A stretch of DNA of 64,000 nucleotides from Pannonibacter anstelovis (GTDB lineage Bacteria; Pseudomonadota; Alphaproteobacteria; Rhizobiales; Stappiaceae), in contig NZ_JBAKBF010000001.1 of NCBI RefSeq assembly GCF_036881715.1, positions 372,001 to 436,000 on the forward strand, given 5' to 3'. Below the pieces are notes generated by a model. That model ran no database searches. It was not told the origin of the DNA and was given only the letters and a program-made list of their open reading frames with translations. A program made the translations under genes and the position numbers. Shown here piece by piece: positions 1 through 8,654 of the stretch (within the stretch, counting starts at the first letter, position 1; each line of letters starts with the position of its first letter).

Positions 1-440
1 GTGACCGGAGCAGGCTCAGGCTTCGGCGCAGACTTGGATTCTGGAACCTGAGGTCCCGCCACGGGAACAGCTGGCGGCTGATCCCCGGTGGAACTTGCGG
101 CAGAAACAGGTGCCGGTGGTTCAGCTGCTTCAGGCGCTGGAGCCTGAGGTGCAGAGTTCTTACCGGCCACACGGTCCCCTTCGATCGACCTCTTCAGATC
201 GCCCAGAGGATTGAAGTTGGCGGCGGCATCAGCAGCCTTGCGCATGTCATCAATGTCGGCCTGACGCTCAGCCTCGCGGACGGCATCATTGAAGGTCGAC
301 TGAAACTCGTTCGCCATCCGCCGCATCTTGCCGACGATCTGACCGAAGGTCCGCAGCATCCGCGGCAGGTCTTTCGGGCCAACGACAATGATTGCCACAC
401 AGGCAATCACCATAAGTTCAGCCCATCCGATATCGAACAT
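1..440 (-). CDS. tatB: Sec-independent translocase protein TatB (3' end outside window)
   Basis: TatB is the substrate-receptor partner of TatC in the twin-arginine translocase of the inner membrane. The start ATG is at 438-440 on the minus strand. The protein opens MFDIGWAELMVIACVAIIVV, the short N-terminal membrane helix with the conserved Glu, followed by the family hinge GPKDLP. An amphipathic helix (about residues 25-70) with MRRMANEF follows, then a Pro/Ala-rich disordered tail that runs off the left edge without a stop, so about 146 residues are visible. It lies 38 bp downstream of tatA in the usual tatABC order; tatC should lie beyond base 1. Identity is clear from the helix-hinge signature and the neighbour. 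Confidence 0.95.
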   Translation of the reverse strand, partial: MFDIGWAELMVIACVAIIVVGPKDLPRMLRTFGQIVGKMRRMANEFQSTFNDAVREAERQADIDDMRKAADAAANFNPLGDLKRSIEGDRVAGKNSAPQAPAPEAAEPPAPVSAASSTGDQPPAVPVAGPQVPESKSAPKPEPAPV

Positions 441-478
441 GAATAACCGCCATCCCTAGCGACAAAGCGGCTGACGTA

Positions 479-715
479 TCAGCCAGCCTTGGACTGGTCC
501 TGTACCTTGTCGGCAGCAACCGGATCAGCCGGCTTGTGTTCGATGGTCTTGGACGCTTCGGGAGCCTTCTCGGCTGTGTCGTCCTCAGCCATGCCCTTCT
601 TGAAACTCTTGATGCCCTTGGCGACGTCGCCCATCAGGTCGGAGATCTTGCCGCGCCCGAAGAGCAGGATAACGATCACTGCGATGATCAGCAGCTGCCA
701 GATACCAATACTCAT
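479..715 (-). CDS. tatA: Sec-independent translocase protein TatA
   Basis: TatA oligomerises to form the pore-like component of the twin-arginine export system. The 78-residue protein has the N-terminal membrane helix (SIGIWQLLIIAVIVILLF), the GRGKISDL hinge, the amphipathic helix with GIKSFKKGM, and an acidic, charged tail. I place the start at the second in-frame ATG (715), because GGGAG lies about 9 bases upstream of it. The first ATG (730) has no Shine-Dalgarno and would add five residues (MGVLG). It is followed by tatB and preceded by an ABC ATPase gene that is not part of the Tat system. Confidence 0.95.
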   Translation of the reverse strand: MSIGIWQLLIIAVIVILLFGRGKISDLMGDVAKGIKSFKKGMAEDDTAEKAPEASKTIEHKPADPVAADKVQDQSKAG

Positions 716-850
716 TCCCAGAACTCCCATTACGGGTCAGATACGAAATGCCCTGCCCTCATGCACCCTTGCCCCTGGCGCAGGACGCTTGTCCACCAAG
801 CGCCAGACTCAGGAGATGTGGGACCCGGAAGGTGGCCCCACAAGCTCCTT

Positions 851-1996
851 CTAGTCGGTTACAGCCTCTTTGGCAAAGGCAAGTACGTCCCGTGGATCAA
901 GCTCCACACTCACATCAGAACCTGCGGTAAGGCCCTCATCGCCACGCAACCTTGCTTTCAGGGGATGGGACAATCCTTCGACGTCCACGAGCACCAGATC
1001 CGCCATGCCGATGAAGCGGCGGCTGAGAATGCGTCCCTTGCGCCCCTTGCCCTCCAGGCCTGAGAGAATCACGCCTTCCGGGCGAACGCAGATGTCCAGT
1101 TTCGTGCCAGCCGCCATGCAGCGCTCCGGCTCCAGAGCCAGACGGCCCAAGGCACATTCAAGCCCGTCGGCCGTGGCCACACCCTCCAGTTCATTGACCT
1201 CGGAGAAGAACCGGGCCGCAAACCGGCTTGTGGGATTGAGATAGAGCTCCCGCGCCGTACCAAACTGCACCAGCCGCCCGCGCCGCATGAGGGCGATCCG
1301 GTCACCCATGCGCATGGCTTCTTCCGGATCGTGGGTCACCATGATGCAGGTCGCCCGCGTCTCGCGCAGGATCATCAGGGTTTCTTCGCGCACATCATCG
1401 CGCAGGCGCCGGTCAAGGCCGGAGAACGGCTCATCCATCAGCAGGATGCCCGGACGCGGCGCAATCGCGCGGGCCAGCGCAACGCGCTGCTGCTCGCCGC
1501 CGGAGAGCGAATGGGGATAATCATCCGCATAACCCGCCAGTCCCACCCGCGCCAGCATCTGCCCGGCAACTGATCGGGCCGCATCCCGGCTCAACTGCGT
1601 CAGGCCGAACATCACGTTCTCGCGATTGGTCAGATGCGGAAACAGCGCATAGTCCTGAAACATCAGGCCGACACCGCGTTTCTCTGGCGGCAGGAAGCAG
1701 GCCGGACCCGCAACTTCCTCGCCATTGATCAGCACGCGTCCGGACGTCTGCGGCTCGACGCCGGCCGCAATGCGCATCAGCGTTGTCTTGCCGCAGCCCG
1801 AATGGCCCAGAAGGCAGAGGATTTCTCCAGGCTCTATACTGAGGCTCACATCATGGAGTGTCGGCACGCCATCGTAGGAATGAAAAACCTTCTCAAAGGC
1901 CAGACCAGCAGCAAAAGCCGCCCCTGCCGTGCCGCGCGCCCCCCAGCCGGGGGCATCGCCGCTTTCGGGCTGTTCCTTCAGGACGGTTGCGCTCAT
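851..1996 (-). CDS. ABC transporter ATP-binding protein, FbpC/PotA type, with TOBE domain
   Basis: This is the cytoplasmic ATPase of an importer of the iron/polyamine/sulfate class (381 aa). An N-terminal extension of about 30 residues precedes the nucleotide-binding domain. Walker A is GHSGCGKTT (about 64-72), the Q-loop is in FQDYALFPHLT, the signature is LSGGEQQRVALARAI, Walker B is ILLMDEPFSGLD, and the H-loop is in VTHDPEEAM. The last 110 residues form a TOBE-like regulatory domain. Its ATG overlaps the scpB stop (1993-1996), so the two are translationally coupled. No permease or binding-protein gene is adjacent, so the substrate cannot be named; ferric iron is only a family-level guess. 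Confidence 0.85.
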   Translation of the reverse strand: MSATVLKEQPESGDAPGWGARGTAGAAFAAGLAFEKVFHSYDGVPTLHDVSLSIEPGEILCLLGHSGCGKTTLMRIAAGVEPQTSGRVLINGEEVAGPACFLPPEKRGVGLMFQDYALFPHLTNRENVMFGLTQLSRDAARSVAGQMLARVGLAGYADDYPHSLSGGEQQRVALARAIAPRPGILLMDEPFSGLDRRLRDDVREETLMILRETRATCIMVTHDPEEAMRMGDRIALMRRGRLVQFGTARELYLNPTSRFAARFFSEVNELEGVATADGLECALGRLALEPERCMAAGTKLDICVRPEGVILSGLEGKGRKGRILSRRFIGMADLVLVDVEGLSHPLKARLRGDEGLTAGSDVSVELDPRDVLAFAKEAVTD

Positions 1997-2652
1997 TGCT
2001 GCGGTTCCTCTTCCTCAAGCTCCTCGAAATCAAACAGCTCCCCGGTCTCCAGCGGATCTTCGTCCGCAGCAAGGGTATCCGAATCGTCCGGCATCGGCAC
2101 ATGGAAGCTGGCAGGGATGGCACTGTCGAGCAGCCCTGCCCCCTTCAGCTCCTCAAGGCCGGGCAGATCGCCAATGACTTCCAGCCCGAAATGGTCGAGA
2201 AAAGAATCCGTGGTACCGTAGGTCACCGGGCGCCCCGGCGTCCTGCGGCGGCCGCGCATTCGGATCCAGCCGGTTTCCATCAGCACGTCCAGCGTGCCCT
2301 TGTTGGTCGAAACGCCCCGGATTTCCTCAACCTCAGCGCGGGTCACCGGCTGGTGATAGGCGATAATGGCAAGGGTTTCCAGCGCTGCGCGCGAGAGCTT
2401 GCGCTGTTCCACGGCCTCGCGTTGCAGCAGATAGGCCAGATCCTCCGCCGTGCGGAAGGCCCACTTGCCGGCCACCCGCACCAGATTGACGCCGCGCATC
2501 GCATAATGGCGCTTCAGCTCCGAGAGAAGGCCATCCACATCCATGCCCTGCGGCAGGCGGGCGGCAATGTCGTCCCGCGCCAACGGCTCGGCAGAGGCGA
2601 AGAGCAGCGCCTCCACCATGCGCAGGCCATCCCGGTCGATCTCATCCGCCAT
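1993..2652 (-). CDS. scpB: Segregation and condensation protein B
   Basis: ScpB is the winged-helix dimer that binds ScpA and with SMC forms the bacterial condensin-like complex. The 219-residue product starts MADEIDRDGLRMVEALLF, and the core ETLAIIAYHQPVTRAEVEEIRGV is the family hallmark; a Glu/Asp-rich tail follows. A longer reading back to 2742 would overlap scpA by 100 bp. I chose the ATG at 2652, which overlaps the scpA stop by 11 bp, as expected for coupled scpA-scpB. The acidic C-terminus ends in the overlap with the downstream ABC ATPase gene. Confidence 0.92.
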   Translation of the reverse strand: MADEIDRDGLRMVEALLFASAEPLARDDIAARLPQGMDVDGLLSELKRHYAMRGVNLVRVAGKWAFRTAEDLAYLLQREAVEQRKLSRAALETLAIIAYHQPVTRAEVEEIRGVSTNKGTLDVLMETGWIRMRGRRRTPGRPVTYGTTDSFLDHFGLEVIGDLPGLEELKGAGLLDSAIPASFHVPMPDDSDTLAADEDPLETGELFDFEELEEEEPQQ

Positions 2653-3448
2653 CGCGGGCACCCTCCTGCCGTTTTCTGATGTAAACCGGCTCAAACGGGC
2701 CGGACTGGCGCAATTCGATATGCCCTTCGCGCACCATCTCAAGGCTGGCGGAGAAGGTGCTGGCCAGCACCGTCGCCCGTTCCTGATCGTCCATCAGATA
2801 ATCCATCAGATAGGAATTGATCGGCGCCCACTCTGCCATGCTGCCAACAAGACGCGTCAGGATGTCACGGGCCTCCTGCAGTGACCACACCGTCCTGAGC
2901 CGCACCCGAACATGGGTGACCGACTGGCGCTGGCGCTGCGCCGCATAGGCAGTAAGAAGCTCGTAGATGGTCGCCGTCCAGACACTCTTGCGCTGAACGG
3001 CCAGCTGCTGGGGCGCGCCGCGGGCAAATATATCCCGGCCGAGCCGGTTTCGGGCCATCAGCGCAGCGGCGGCATTGCGCATCGCCTCCAGGCGCTGCAG
3101 GCGGAAGGCAAGCGCTGCAGCAAGCTCCTCACCCGTCGGCTCCTCCTCGTTCTTCTGTTCGGGAATCAGCAGGCGGGACTTCAGATAGGCGAGCCAGGCC
3201 GCCATCACCAGATAGTCGGCGGCAAGCTCCAGCCGCATCTTCTGGGCCTCAGAGACGAACGTCAGATACTGTTCCACCAGCGCCAGAATGGAAATGCGGG
3301 TCAAGTCCACCTTCTGTCCGCGCGCCAGCGTCAGCAGCAGGTCGAGCGGGCCTTCAAAGCCGTCCACATCCACGACAAGCTGCGGATCGGACACCGCCCG
3401 CTCGCTGTCGATGGGCGGGCCTTCCAGAAAGTCCGGCTGTGTCACCAT
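2642..3448 (-). CDS. scpA: Segregation and condensation protein A
   Basis: ScpA is the kleisin subunit that bridges the SMC heads. The product (268 aa) contains the diagnostic N-terminal motif VDGFEGPLDLLLTLARGQKVDL (residues about 28-49) and the MAAWLAYLKSRLLIP segment. A C-terminal winged-helix region that would contact the SMC ATPase head follows. It lies between nagZ (41 bp away) and scpB (overlapping), the order seen in many Hyphomicrobiales. Length is normal for the family. Confidence 0.94.
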   Translation of the reverse strand: MVTQPDFLEGPPIDSERAVSDPQLVVDVDGFEGPLDLLLTLARGQKVDLTRISILALVEQYLTFVSEAQKMRLELAADYLVMAAWLAYLKSRLLIPEQKNEEEPTGEELAAALAFRLQRLEAMRNAAAALMARNRLGRDIFARGAPQQLAVQRKSVWTATIYELLTAYAAQRQRQSVTHVRVRLRTVWSLQEARDILTRLVGSMAEWAPINSYLMDYLMDDQERATVLASTFSASLEMVREGHIELRQSGPFEPVYIRKRQEGARDGG

Positions 3449-3489
3449 CTGCCGTTTCCTTCACGCGCGGATTTCAGTCTGGTGCGGTT

Positions 3490-4512
3490 TCACGCCAGCC
3501 CTGCACCGGTCAAAAGTTCATCCAGTTCCGCCCGCGCTGCGAGCGCATCGAAGTCCGTTTCCTGCGCCTTGCACATGGCGAGGGCGCGCGCGCAGCGGGC
3601 AAGGCTGGCGCCCTGCAGCACCGGAGCAACTGCCGCCACCTGGCGCATCTCTTTGAGATCCCCGTTGCAGTGAAGCGCAAGATCACAGCCCGCAACAAAG
3701 GATTTCGCCGCCCGGCTGCCAATATCGCCGCCCAGAGCCTCCATGGAAAGATCATCACTCATCAACACGCCGTCAAAGCCGATCTGGCGGCGGATGACTT
3801 CTTCAATGATGATCTTCGACTGGGTGGCCGGATGCTCCGGATCGATATCCTCGAACAGCAGATGACAGGTCATGCCCAGCGGCAGATCTGCGAGCTTGCG
3901 GAACGGCAGCATGTCCACTGCTTCCATCTCGGCTCGCGAGGCACGCACCCGCGGCAGTTCCAGATGGCTGTCCACTTCCGCACGCCCGTGGCCCGGCAGA
4001 TGCTTGATCACCGGCAGAACGCCGCCCGCCAGCAGCCCCTCACAAGCGGCCCGGGCAAGCGCTGCCACCGTCTCCGGCTCCCCGGCATAGGCCCGGTCGC
4101 CGATGGCGTCCACAGTCTGCGGGAACAGCACATCCAGCACGGGCATGCAATCGACGGTGATACCAAGCCCGGCAAGGTCACAGGCAATCAGCCGCGCCCC
4201 CAGAAAGGCGGCGCGCAGGCCTTTTTCACGGTCCAGCTTGTAAAGCTGCCCGAAGCGGCGCGCAGGCGGATAGGACGGAGCGAGCGGCGGGCGCAGGCGC
4301 TGCACCCGCCCGCCTTCCTGATCGATCAGCACCGGTGCATCGTCGCGTCCAACCGCGTCACGGAAGGCGGCTGTCAACGCCCCGATCTGCTCGCGGCTCT
4401 CGCAGTTACGGCGGAAGAGAATGAGCCCCCAAGGGTCTTCGGCAGCCAGAAAGGCGCGCTCATCCTGCGAAAGTTCCAGCCCCGCACAGCCCGTGATGAA
4501 TGCCTTCGTCAT
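3490..4512 (-). CDS. nagZ: Beta-N-acetylhexosaminidase, glycoside hydrolase family 3
   Basis: NagZ removes N-acetylglucosamine from GlcNAc-anhydroMurNAc muropeptides in the cytoplasm during cell-wall recycling. The 340-residue protein has DQEGGRVQRL, the signature KHLPGHGRAEVDSH (the loop carrying the catalytic His) and MSDDLSMEAL with the nucleophile Asp. The start at 4512 has GAAGG upstream at suitable spacing; the reading frame extends nine codons further to 4539 but lacks such a site. It is first in a minus-strand run nagZ-scpA-scpB. In relatives it normally follows the SPOR-domain gene directly; here a plus-strand esterase separates them. Confidence 0.94.
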   Translation of the reverse strand: MTKAFITGCAGLELSQDERAFLAAEDPWGLILFRRNCESREQIGALTAAFRDAVGRDDAPVLIDQEGGRVQRLRPPLAPSYPPARRFGQLYKLDREKGLRAAFLGARLIACDLAGLGITVDCMPVLDVLFPQTVDAIGDRAYAGEPETVAALARAACEGLLAGGVLPVIKHLPGHGRAEVDSHLELPRVRASRAEMEAVDMLPFRKLADLPLGMTCHLLFEDIDPEHPATQSKIIIEEVIRRQIGFDGVLMSDDLSMEALGGDIGSRAAKSFVAGCDLALHCNGDLKEMRQVAAVAPVLQGASLARCARALAMCKAQETDFDALAARAELDELLTGAGLA

Positions 4513-4647
4513 CAAACACCTTCGCGGGCGTCCTTCCACAGGAACAACCCGGATCTGTCAGGCTGCACAAAGGGCTGATTTGCACCCTCTGCGCGCCTGG
4601 CCCATAAACATGCCCTGAGACCCATGTGCCAATCACAGGATGCCATC

Positions 4648-5655
4648 ATGCGCAAGCGCCACGACACACCCAAGGGAAGTCTTCACAGCCTCACGGTCGC
4701 AAGCCCCCTGCTGGCAGCCAATCTCCTGGGCGATCCGGCAGAGCGCGAGGTCATCGTCTACGTGCCCCATGGCCATGATGGCAAGGGACTTCCGCTTCTT
4801 GTCGATCTGGCGGGCTTTACCGGTTCGGGCCCTGGCCATGCCGCCTGGAAGAATTTCGGCGAGAACCTGCCCGAGCGGCTTGACCGGATGATCGAGGACG
4901 GCACCCTGCCTCCCGTTGTCATCGCCATGCCGGACTGCTTCACCAGACTGGGCGGCAACCAGTATGTCGATTCGGCCGCCATGGGTCTGTGGGCGCAATA
5001 TCTCACCGGGCCAATGCTGGAGGCAGTCGAGGGCCGGTTCGGGTGCGGCGGTGCGGGCCGGCGCGGGCTTTTCGGCAAGTCTTCCGGCGGCTATGGCGCC
5101 ATCATCCACGCCATGCGGCATGCGGACATCTGGTCCGCCGCCGCCTGCCATTCCGGCGACATGGCTTTCGAGCTGTGCTACCTGCCTGACATGCCCAACG
5201 TGTTGCGGACACTGGCGCGCAAGGGCGGCTCGGTGGAGCGTTTCATCACCGACTTCGAGGCAGGACCGAAATTCTCCGGCGCCGACATGCATGTGCTGAT
5301 GTCCCTCGCCATGGCCGCCAGCTATGATCCGGACCCGGACAGTTTCTGCGGCATCCGCCTGCCCGTCACTTCCGGCACATGCGAACTCATCCCCGAGCGT
5401 TGGGCCAACTGGCTGGCACATGACCCGGCGCAGATTGTCACACAGCACCTGGACGCGCTTGCCAGCCTCAAGGCGCTGTGGATCGATTGCGGTGATGTGG
5501 ACCAGTACAATCTTCTCTACGGCGCCCGCCGCCTGCACCAGACGCTGACCGCAAGGGGCGTCACGCATGTCTATGAGGAGTTTCCGGACAACCATTCCTC
5601 CATCGACTACCGGCTGGAGCGCAGCTTGCCGCATCTTGTGAAGGCATTGCTGTAA
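4648..5655 (+). CDS. Putative esterase (EstD/Fes-like alpha/beta hydrolase)
   Basis: This is an alpha/beta hydrolase of the putative-esterase family (PF00756 type), 335 aa. The nucleophile elbow is GKSSGG (G-x-S-x-G), the likely acid is the Asp in DCGDVDQYN, and the His is in PDNHSSIDYR. There is no signal peptide, so it is probably cytoplasmic. The start ATG at 4648 has CACAGGA seven bases upstream; an earlier in-frame ATG (4624) lacks one. It is the only plus-strand gene within an otherwise minus-strand cluster and is closed by a strong bidirectional terminator. The substrate is unknown; S-formylglutathione hydrolase is possible but not indicated by context. Confidence 0.8.
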   Translation: MRKRHDTPKGSLHSLTVASPLLAANLLGDPAEREVIVYVPHGHDGKGLPLLVDLAGFTGSGPGHAAWKNFGENLPERLDRMIEDGTLPPVVIAMPDCFTRLGGNQYVDSAAMGLWAQYLTGPMLEAVEGRFGCGGAGRRGLFGKSSGGYGAIIHAMRHADIWSAAACHSGDMAFELCYLPDMPNVLRTLARKGGSVERFITDFEAGPKFSGADMHVLMSLAMAASYDPDPDSFCGIRLPVTSGTCELIPERWANWLAHDPAQIVTQHLDALASLKALWIDCGDVDQYNLLYGARRLHQTLTARGVTHVYEEFPDNHSSIDYRLERSLPHLVKALL

Positions 5656-5671
5656 CAGGCTGTATTCAAAT

Positions 5672-5705
5672 AAAAAACGCCGGTCATGCGACCGGCGTTT
5701 TTTTT
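5672..5705. terminator. Bidirectional intrinsic terminator
   Basis: A perfect stem with arms of AACGCCGGTC and its complement is flanked by an A-run on the left and a T-run on the right. It can stop both the plus-strand esterase and the minus-strand SPOR gene, whose stop is at 5724. Confidence 0.9.
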
Positions 5706-5723
5706 ATGTTCGGGCTATCCGTC

Positions 5724-8573
5724 TCAGTTGCGGCGGACGAAGCAGTCGCCGCCAGCAGACTGAAGGCTGCCGCAGAGCGCATCGGCAGCATCCTTGGACC
5801 CGGCCGGAATGCGCACACGGTAGAACGTCCCCCGGCCCTCGATCTCGATAGGCTCGATCACCGGCGTCTGCCCGCCGAGCACCGACGGATAGCGGCGTTG
5901 AAGGGCTGCGTAGGCGGTTTGCGCCTGTTCCTGACTGCGTTGAGACGTTACCTGCACCACATAGGTGCCCGGTGCGATCGACGAAGCGGCCGGAGCGGCG
6001 GCCTGCGCCTGCTGCACGGGCTGCGCCGCAACGGGCTGGGGTGCAGCAGGCTGCGTCAGATTAAGCGGCCCGGACCGGACCGGCTGCGGGGTCGAGGGCT
6101 GAGCCGGGACCGGCTGTGGCTGAACAGCAGCAACCTGAGCACCCGGCGCAGGCTTCACGCGTGGCGACGCCCCCTTGAAGATTGCGTCCGCAGCCTGCTG
6201 CTCTTCCGGTGTTACCGGTGTCAAAGCACCGGCCGCCCCCTCAGCGCCCGGTGCTGGCGGCAAGGAAGTAATTGGAGCAAGCGCACCAGCAGCGCCGGGC
6301 ATGCCTGGCGTTTCAAGCGCCGGAGCCTGCGCAACGGGCGCCGGCGAAACGGTGCGGACGGTCCCCGCCCCGGCCGTATCAGAGCCCGAGGTGCCGTTGA
6401 TAATCGTTCCGTCAGGCCGCACTACAAGCGTTCGCACCCGCTTCGGCGCCCCTGGCGTCAGGTCCGATGCAGAACCGTCAACCGGTGCCGGGGGAAGTTC
6501 CGCCGGCTCGGGGCTGTCCTGCACGACCATGCGCTCACCATCCGCAGGCTCCCCGCCAACACGGTCGTAGATGAGCTTGGCGGGCTGGCTCACGCCACTT
6601 TCAGCCGGTTCGGGATAGGTCTTCAGCGGCTCTTCGAGCCCTGCAATCACCTGAGGCGGGCCATCAGGCACAGATGAGCCGCCAGTTCCGAACAATGCAA
6701 AGACCGCGCCTCCCACAACCGCCACACCAAGCACAGCGGCAGCGATTTTCAGCCCGCGGCGGCTGTTGCCAGCATGCGGAGCTGCCTTCTCTTCATATGA
6801 GGAGTGGGGCGGAAGGATACCGGCGCCCGCAAGCGTCGGGTCGCTTTCCTGCATGGCACGGGCGACCGCATCGAGATCGTAGCCCCCCGGAGGCGGCGGC
6901 GCTTCGTCCTCGTCATACAACAACGGCAGCTGCTGCGCCTGCGGGCGGCTCTGGGCAAAAATATCCGCAATGTCGCCTTCAGACAGATTATCTTCGACAG
7001 GACCTGCATCACGCGGAAGATTGCGCAAAGCATCCGGCCAAGCCATGTCGTCAATATCGGCAGCATCAAGGCTGGACGGCATTCGCTCGGGCTCAGTGCC
7101 CTTCTGCAGTCTTTCGTCCTTGAACAGGGAGCCAACCAGATCATCAAGCTCCGCAAAACTGGCGGAAGCTTCCTTTGCACTGCGCACAGCTGCATCGGAG
7201 GCCAGCGACGGCCAGGGCTGCGTCGCATCCGGCACAAAGGGAACTGCAGCGGTAGCTGCCTTGCTGGGCTGGGGCGCGGCCGCCAGCGCTTCGGGGTCAT
7301 AGCCTCCGTAGGACGGCGCACTGGCGGGCTTGTCCGAATGCTCGGCCCTGGCCTGAGGCATCTGAGGTGTTGCGCGCGGCTTGAAGGCCCGTTCTGCAGA
7401 CTTTGACCCTGCAGCCGGGGTCTCCTCGCTCAGCGCAGACACCAGCGATCCGGCAAGAGCAGCCGAAAGCTCTGCCGCCATGGACCCTGTCCCTGCATCA
7501 CGCGCGGAAGGAACAGGCTCCTCCTCACCGTATCCGGCAGAGGGAAAAGCCGGCTGTGCGCGGTTCTGGCCTTGAAGCCCAGCTTCAAAGGCCTCCTGCA
7601 GCTCTCCTTCAAGCCCTTTCTCCAGGCTGGCAGCAAAATCAAAGCCGCTTCCCTGATCCAGGGACCCGCGCAATTCGCTCTGAGCCTCATCGTCATAGCG
7701 GTTTCCACCGGGCGCCGGATTTCCGTTGCCGGTCTCACCGAAGTAAGTGTCATCTGCCGGGTAAGCGCCGCTCTCTGCATAGCCTTCGCCGGAATAGACA
7801 GCGGAGCCATAAGACTGGCTGCGGTAGACCTCGTCGCCGTCCATGGAAGCATCATCGGCCGCAAAGCCAGCAAGCTCTTCCGGATCGAGAGACAGATTCA
7901 GGCCCTGAGGCGCTCCAGCCGCAGAATCGTCCTGCGTGGGGTAGTCATCACCCGGGCCGGCAGCCAGAGACGAAACAAAGGCATCTTCATTCAGCTGGAG
8001 ACCAGACGAACCACGCAGCGCATAGCTGTCAAGGGCAGGTTCATACTGCTCAGGCTCTGCCTCTTCATAGCGCAAGGATTCGCCGCTGCTGCGGACATCC
8101 GGTGTCACAAAAGGCTGGGACACAGTCTCCGGATAGCCGCTTTCCTCACTGCGCGGCGTGCCGTAGGGGTCTTGCAGCTGGAAACCTTCAGGCAAGGCAC
8201 GAGACGGCTCGTCAAAGTCCGGCTGGGCCGGATAGGCTTCGTACGGCTCGTCCGCATAGGATGCAGCGTCAGAATAAACCTCTTCGCCGGCATAGCCCTG
8301 CTGCGGACTGTAAGCGTCCAGGCTCTCGCCGCCGCTGTAGCTGGCAGGCGGAGAGACCGGGGCCTGTTCCACCGGCTCCCGCAGCAGCTCATCCTGATCA
8401 AGCGCTGCGAAATAATCGCCGCCGGCCTCCGGAGACGCAGGACGGTTGCGGTTGACGATGCGCGCCAGCTGAACCAGCGGATCCTCAGCGCCCAGCTGAT
8501 CGTCCGTGTGCCGCGCGGCAGAATCTGCCTCACGGAGGGAATCGGATCTGGGAAAGTCAGAGCGTTGAGACAT
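5724..8573 (-). CDS. SPOR-domain membrane protein with very long acidic disordered N-terminus
   Basis: The product of about 949 aa carries a C-terminal SPOR domain (last about 85 residues: YVVQVTSQRSQEQAQTAYAA ... FYRVRIPAGSKDAADALC), which binds septal peptidoglycan stripped of stem peptides. One membrane helix lies at about residues 603-628 (KIAAAVLGVAVVGGAVFALF). About 600 cytoplasmic residues before it are low-complexity and rich in Ala, Glu, Tyr, Asp and Pro, with no recognisable fold. After the helix is a Pro/Ala-rich periplasmic linker. The ATG at 8573 is preferred, though the frame extends nine codons to 8600. It follows argS by 81 bp as in other Hyphomicrobiales. A role in division or envelope function is inferred; the extreme N-terminal length is unusual. 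Confidence 0.88.
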   Translation of the reverse strand: MSQRSDFPRSDSLREADSAARHTDDQLGAEDPLVQLARIVNRNRPASPEAGGDYFAALDQDELLREPVEQAPVSPPASYSGGESLDAYSPQQGYAGEEVYSDAASYADEPYEAYPAQPDFDEPSRALPEGFQLQDPYGTPRSEESGYPETVSQPFVTPDVRSSGESLRYEEAEPEQYEPALDSYALRGSSGLQLNEDAFVSSLAAGPGDDYPTQDDSAAGAPQGLNLSLDPEELAGFAADDASMDGDEVYRSQSYGSAVYSGEGYAESGAYPADDTYFGETGNGNPAPGGNRYDDEAQSELRGSLDQGSGFDFAASLEKGLEGELQEAFEAGLQGQNRAQPAFPSAGYGEEEPVPSARDAGTGSMAAELSAALAGSLVSALSEETPAAGSKSAERAFKPRATPQMPQARAEHSDKPASAPSYGGYDPEALAAAPQPSKAATAAVPFVPDATQPWPSLASDAAVRSAKEASASFAELDDLVGSLFKDERLQKGTEPERMPSSLDAADIDDMAWPDALRNLPRDAGPVEDNLSEGDIADIFAQSRPQAQQLPLLYDEDEAPPPPGGYDLDAVARAMQESDPTLAGAGILPPHSSYEEKAAPHAGNSRRGLKIAAAVLGVAVVGGAVFALFGTGGSSVPDGPPQVIAGLEEPLKTYPEPAESGVSQPAKLIYDRVGGEPADGERMVVQDSPEPAELPPAPVDGSASDLTPGAPKRVRTLVVRPDGTIINGTSGSDTAGAGTVRTVSPAPVAQAPALETPGMPGAAGALAPITSLPPAPGAEGAAGALTPVTPEEQQAADAIFKGASPRVKPAPGAQVAAVQPQPVPAQPSTPQPVRSGPLNLTQPAAPQPVAAQPVQQAQAAAPAASSIAPGTYVVQVTSQRSQEQAQTAYAALQRRYPSVLGGQTPVIEPIEIEGRGTFYRVRIPAGSKDAADALCGSLQSAGGDCFVRRN

Positions 8574-8654
8574 ATTCGTGTTGCGTTCCACCGATGGCAT
8601 CCGGCCAGGCCAACTGGCTATCCGGGATCACCCGGCCGGACACGCTCTCCTGCC

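Noticed and set aside
2653..2742. A 30-codon N-terminal extension of scpB
   Set aside because: It would overlap scpA by 100 bp, has no family similarity, and the internal ATG at 2652 fits the known N-terminus.
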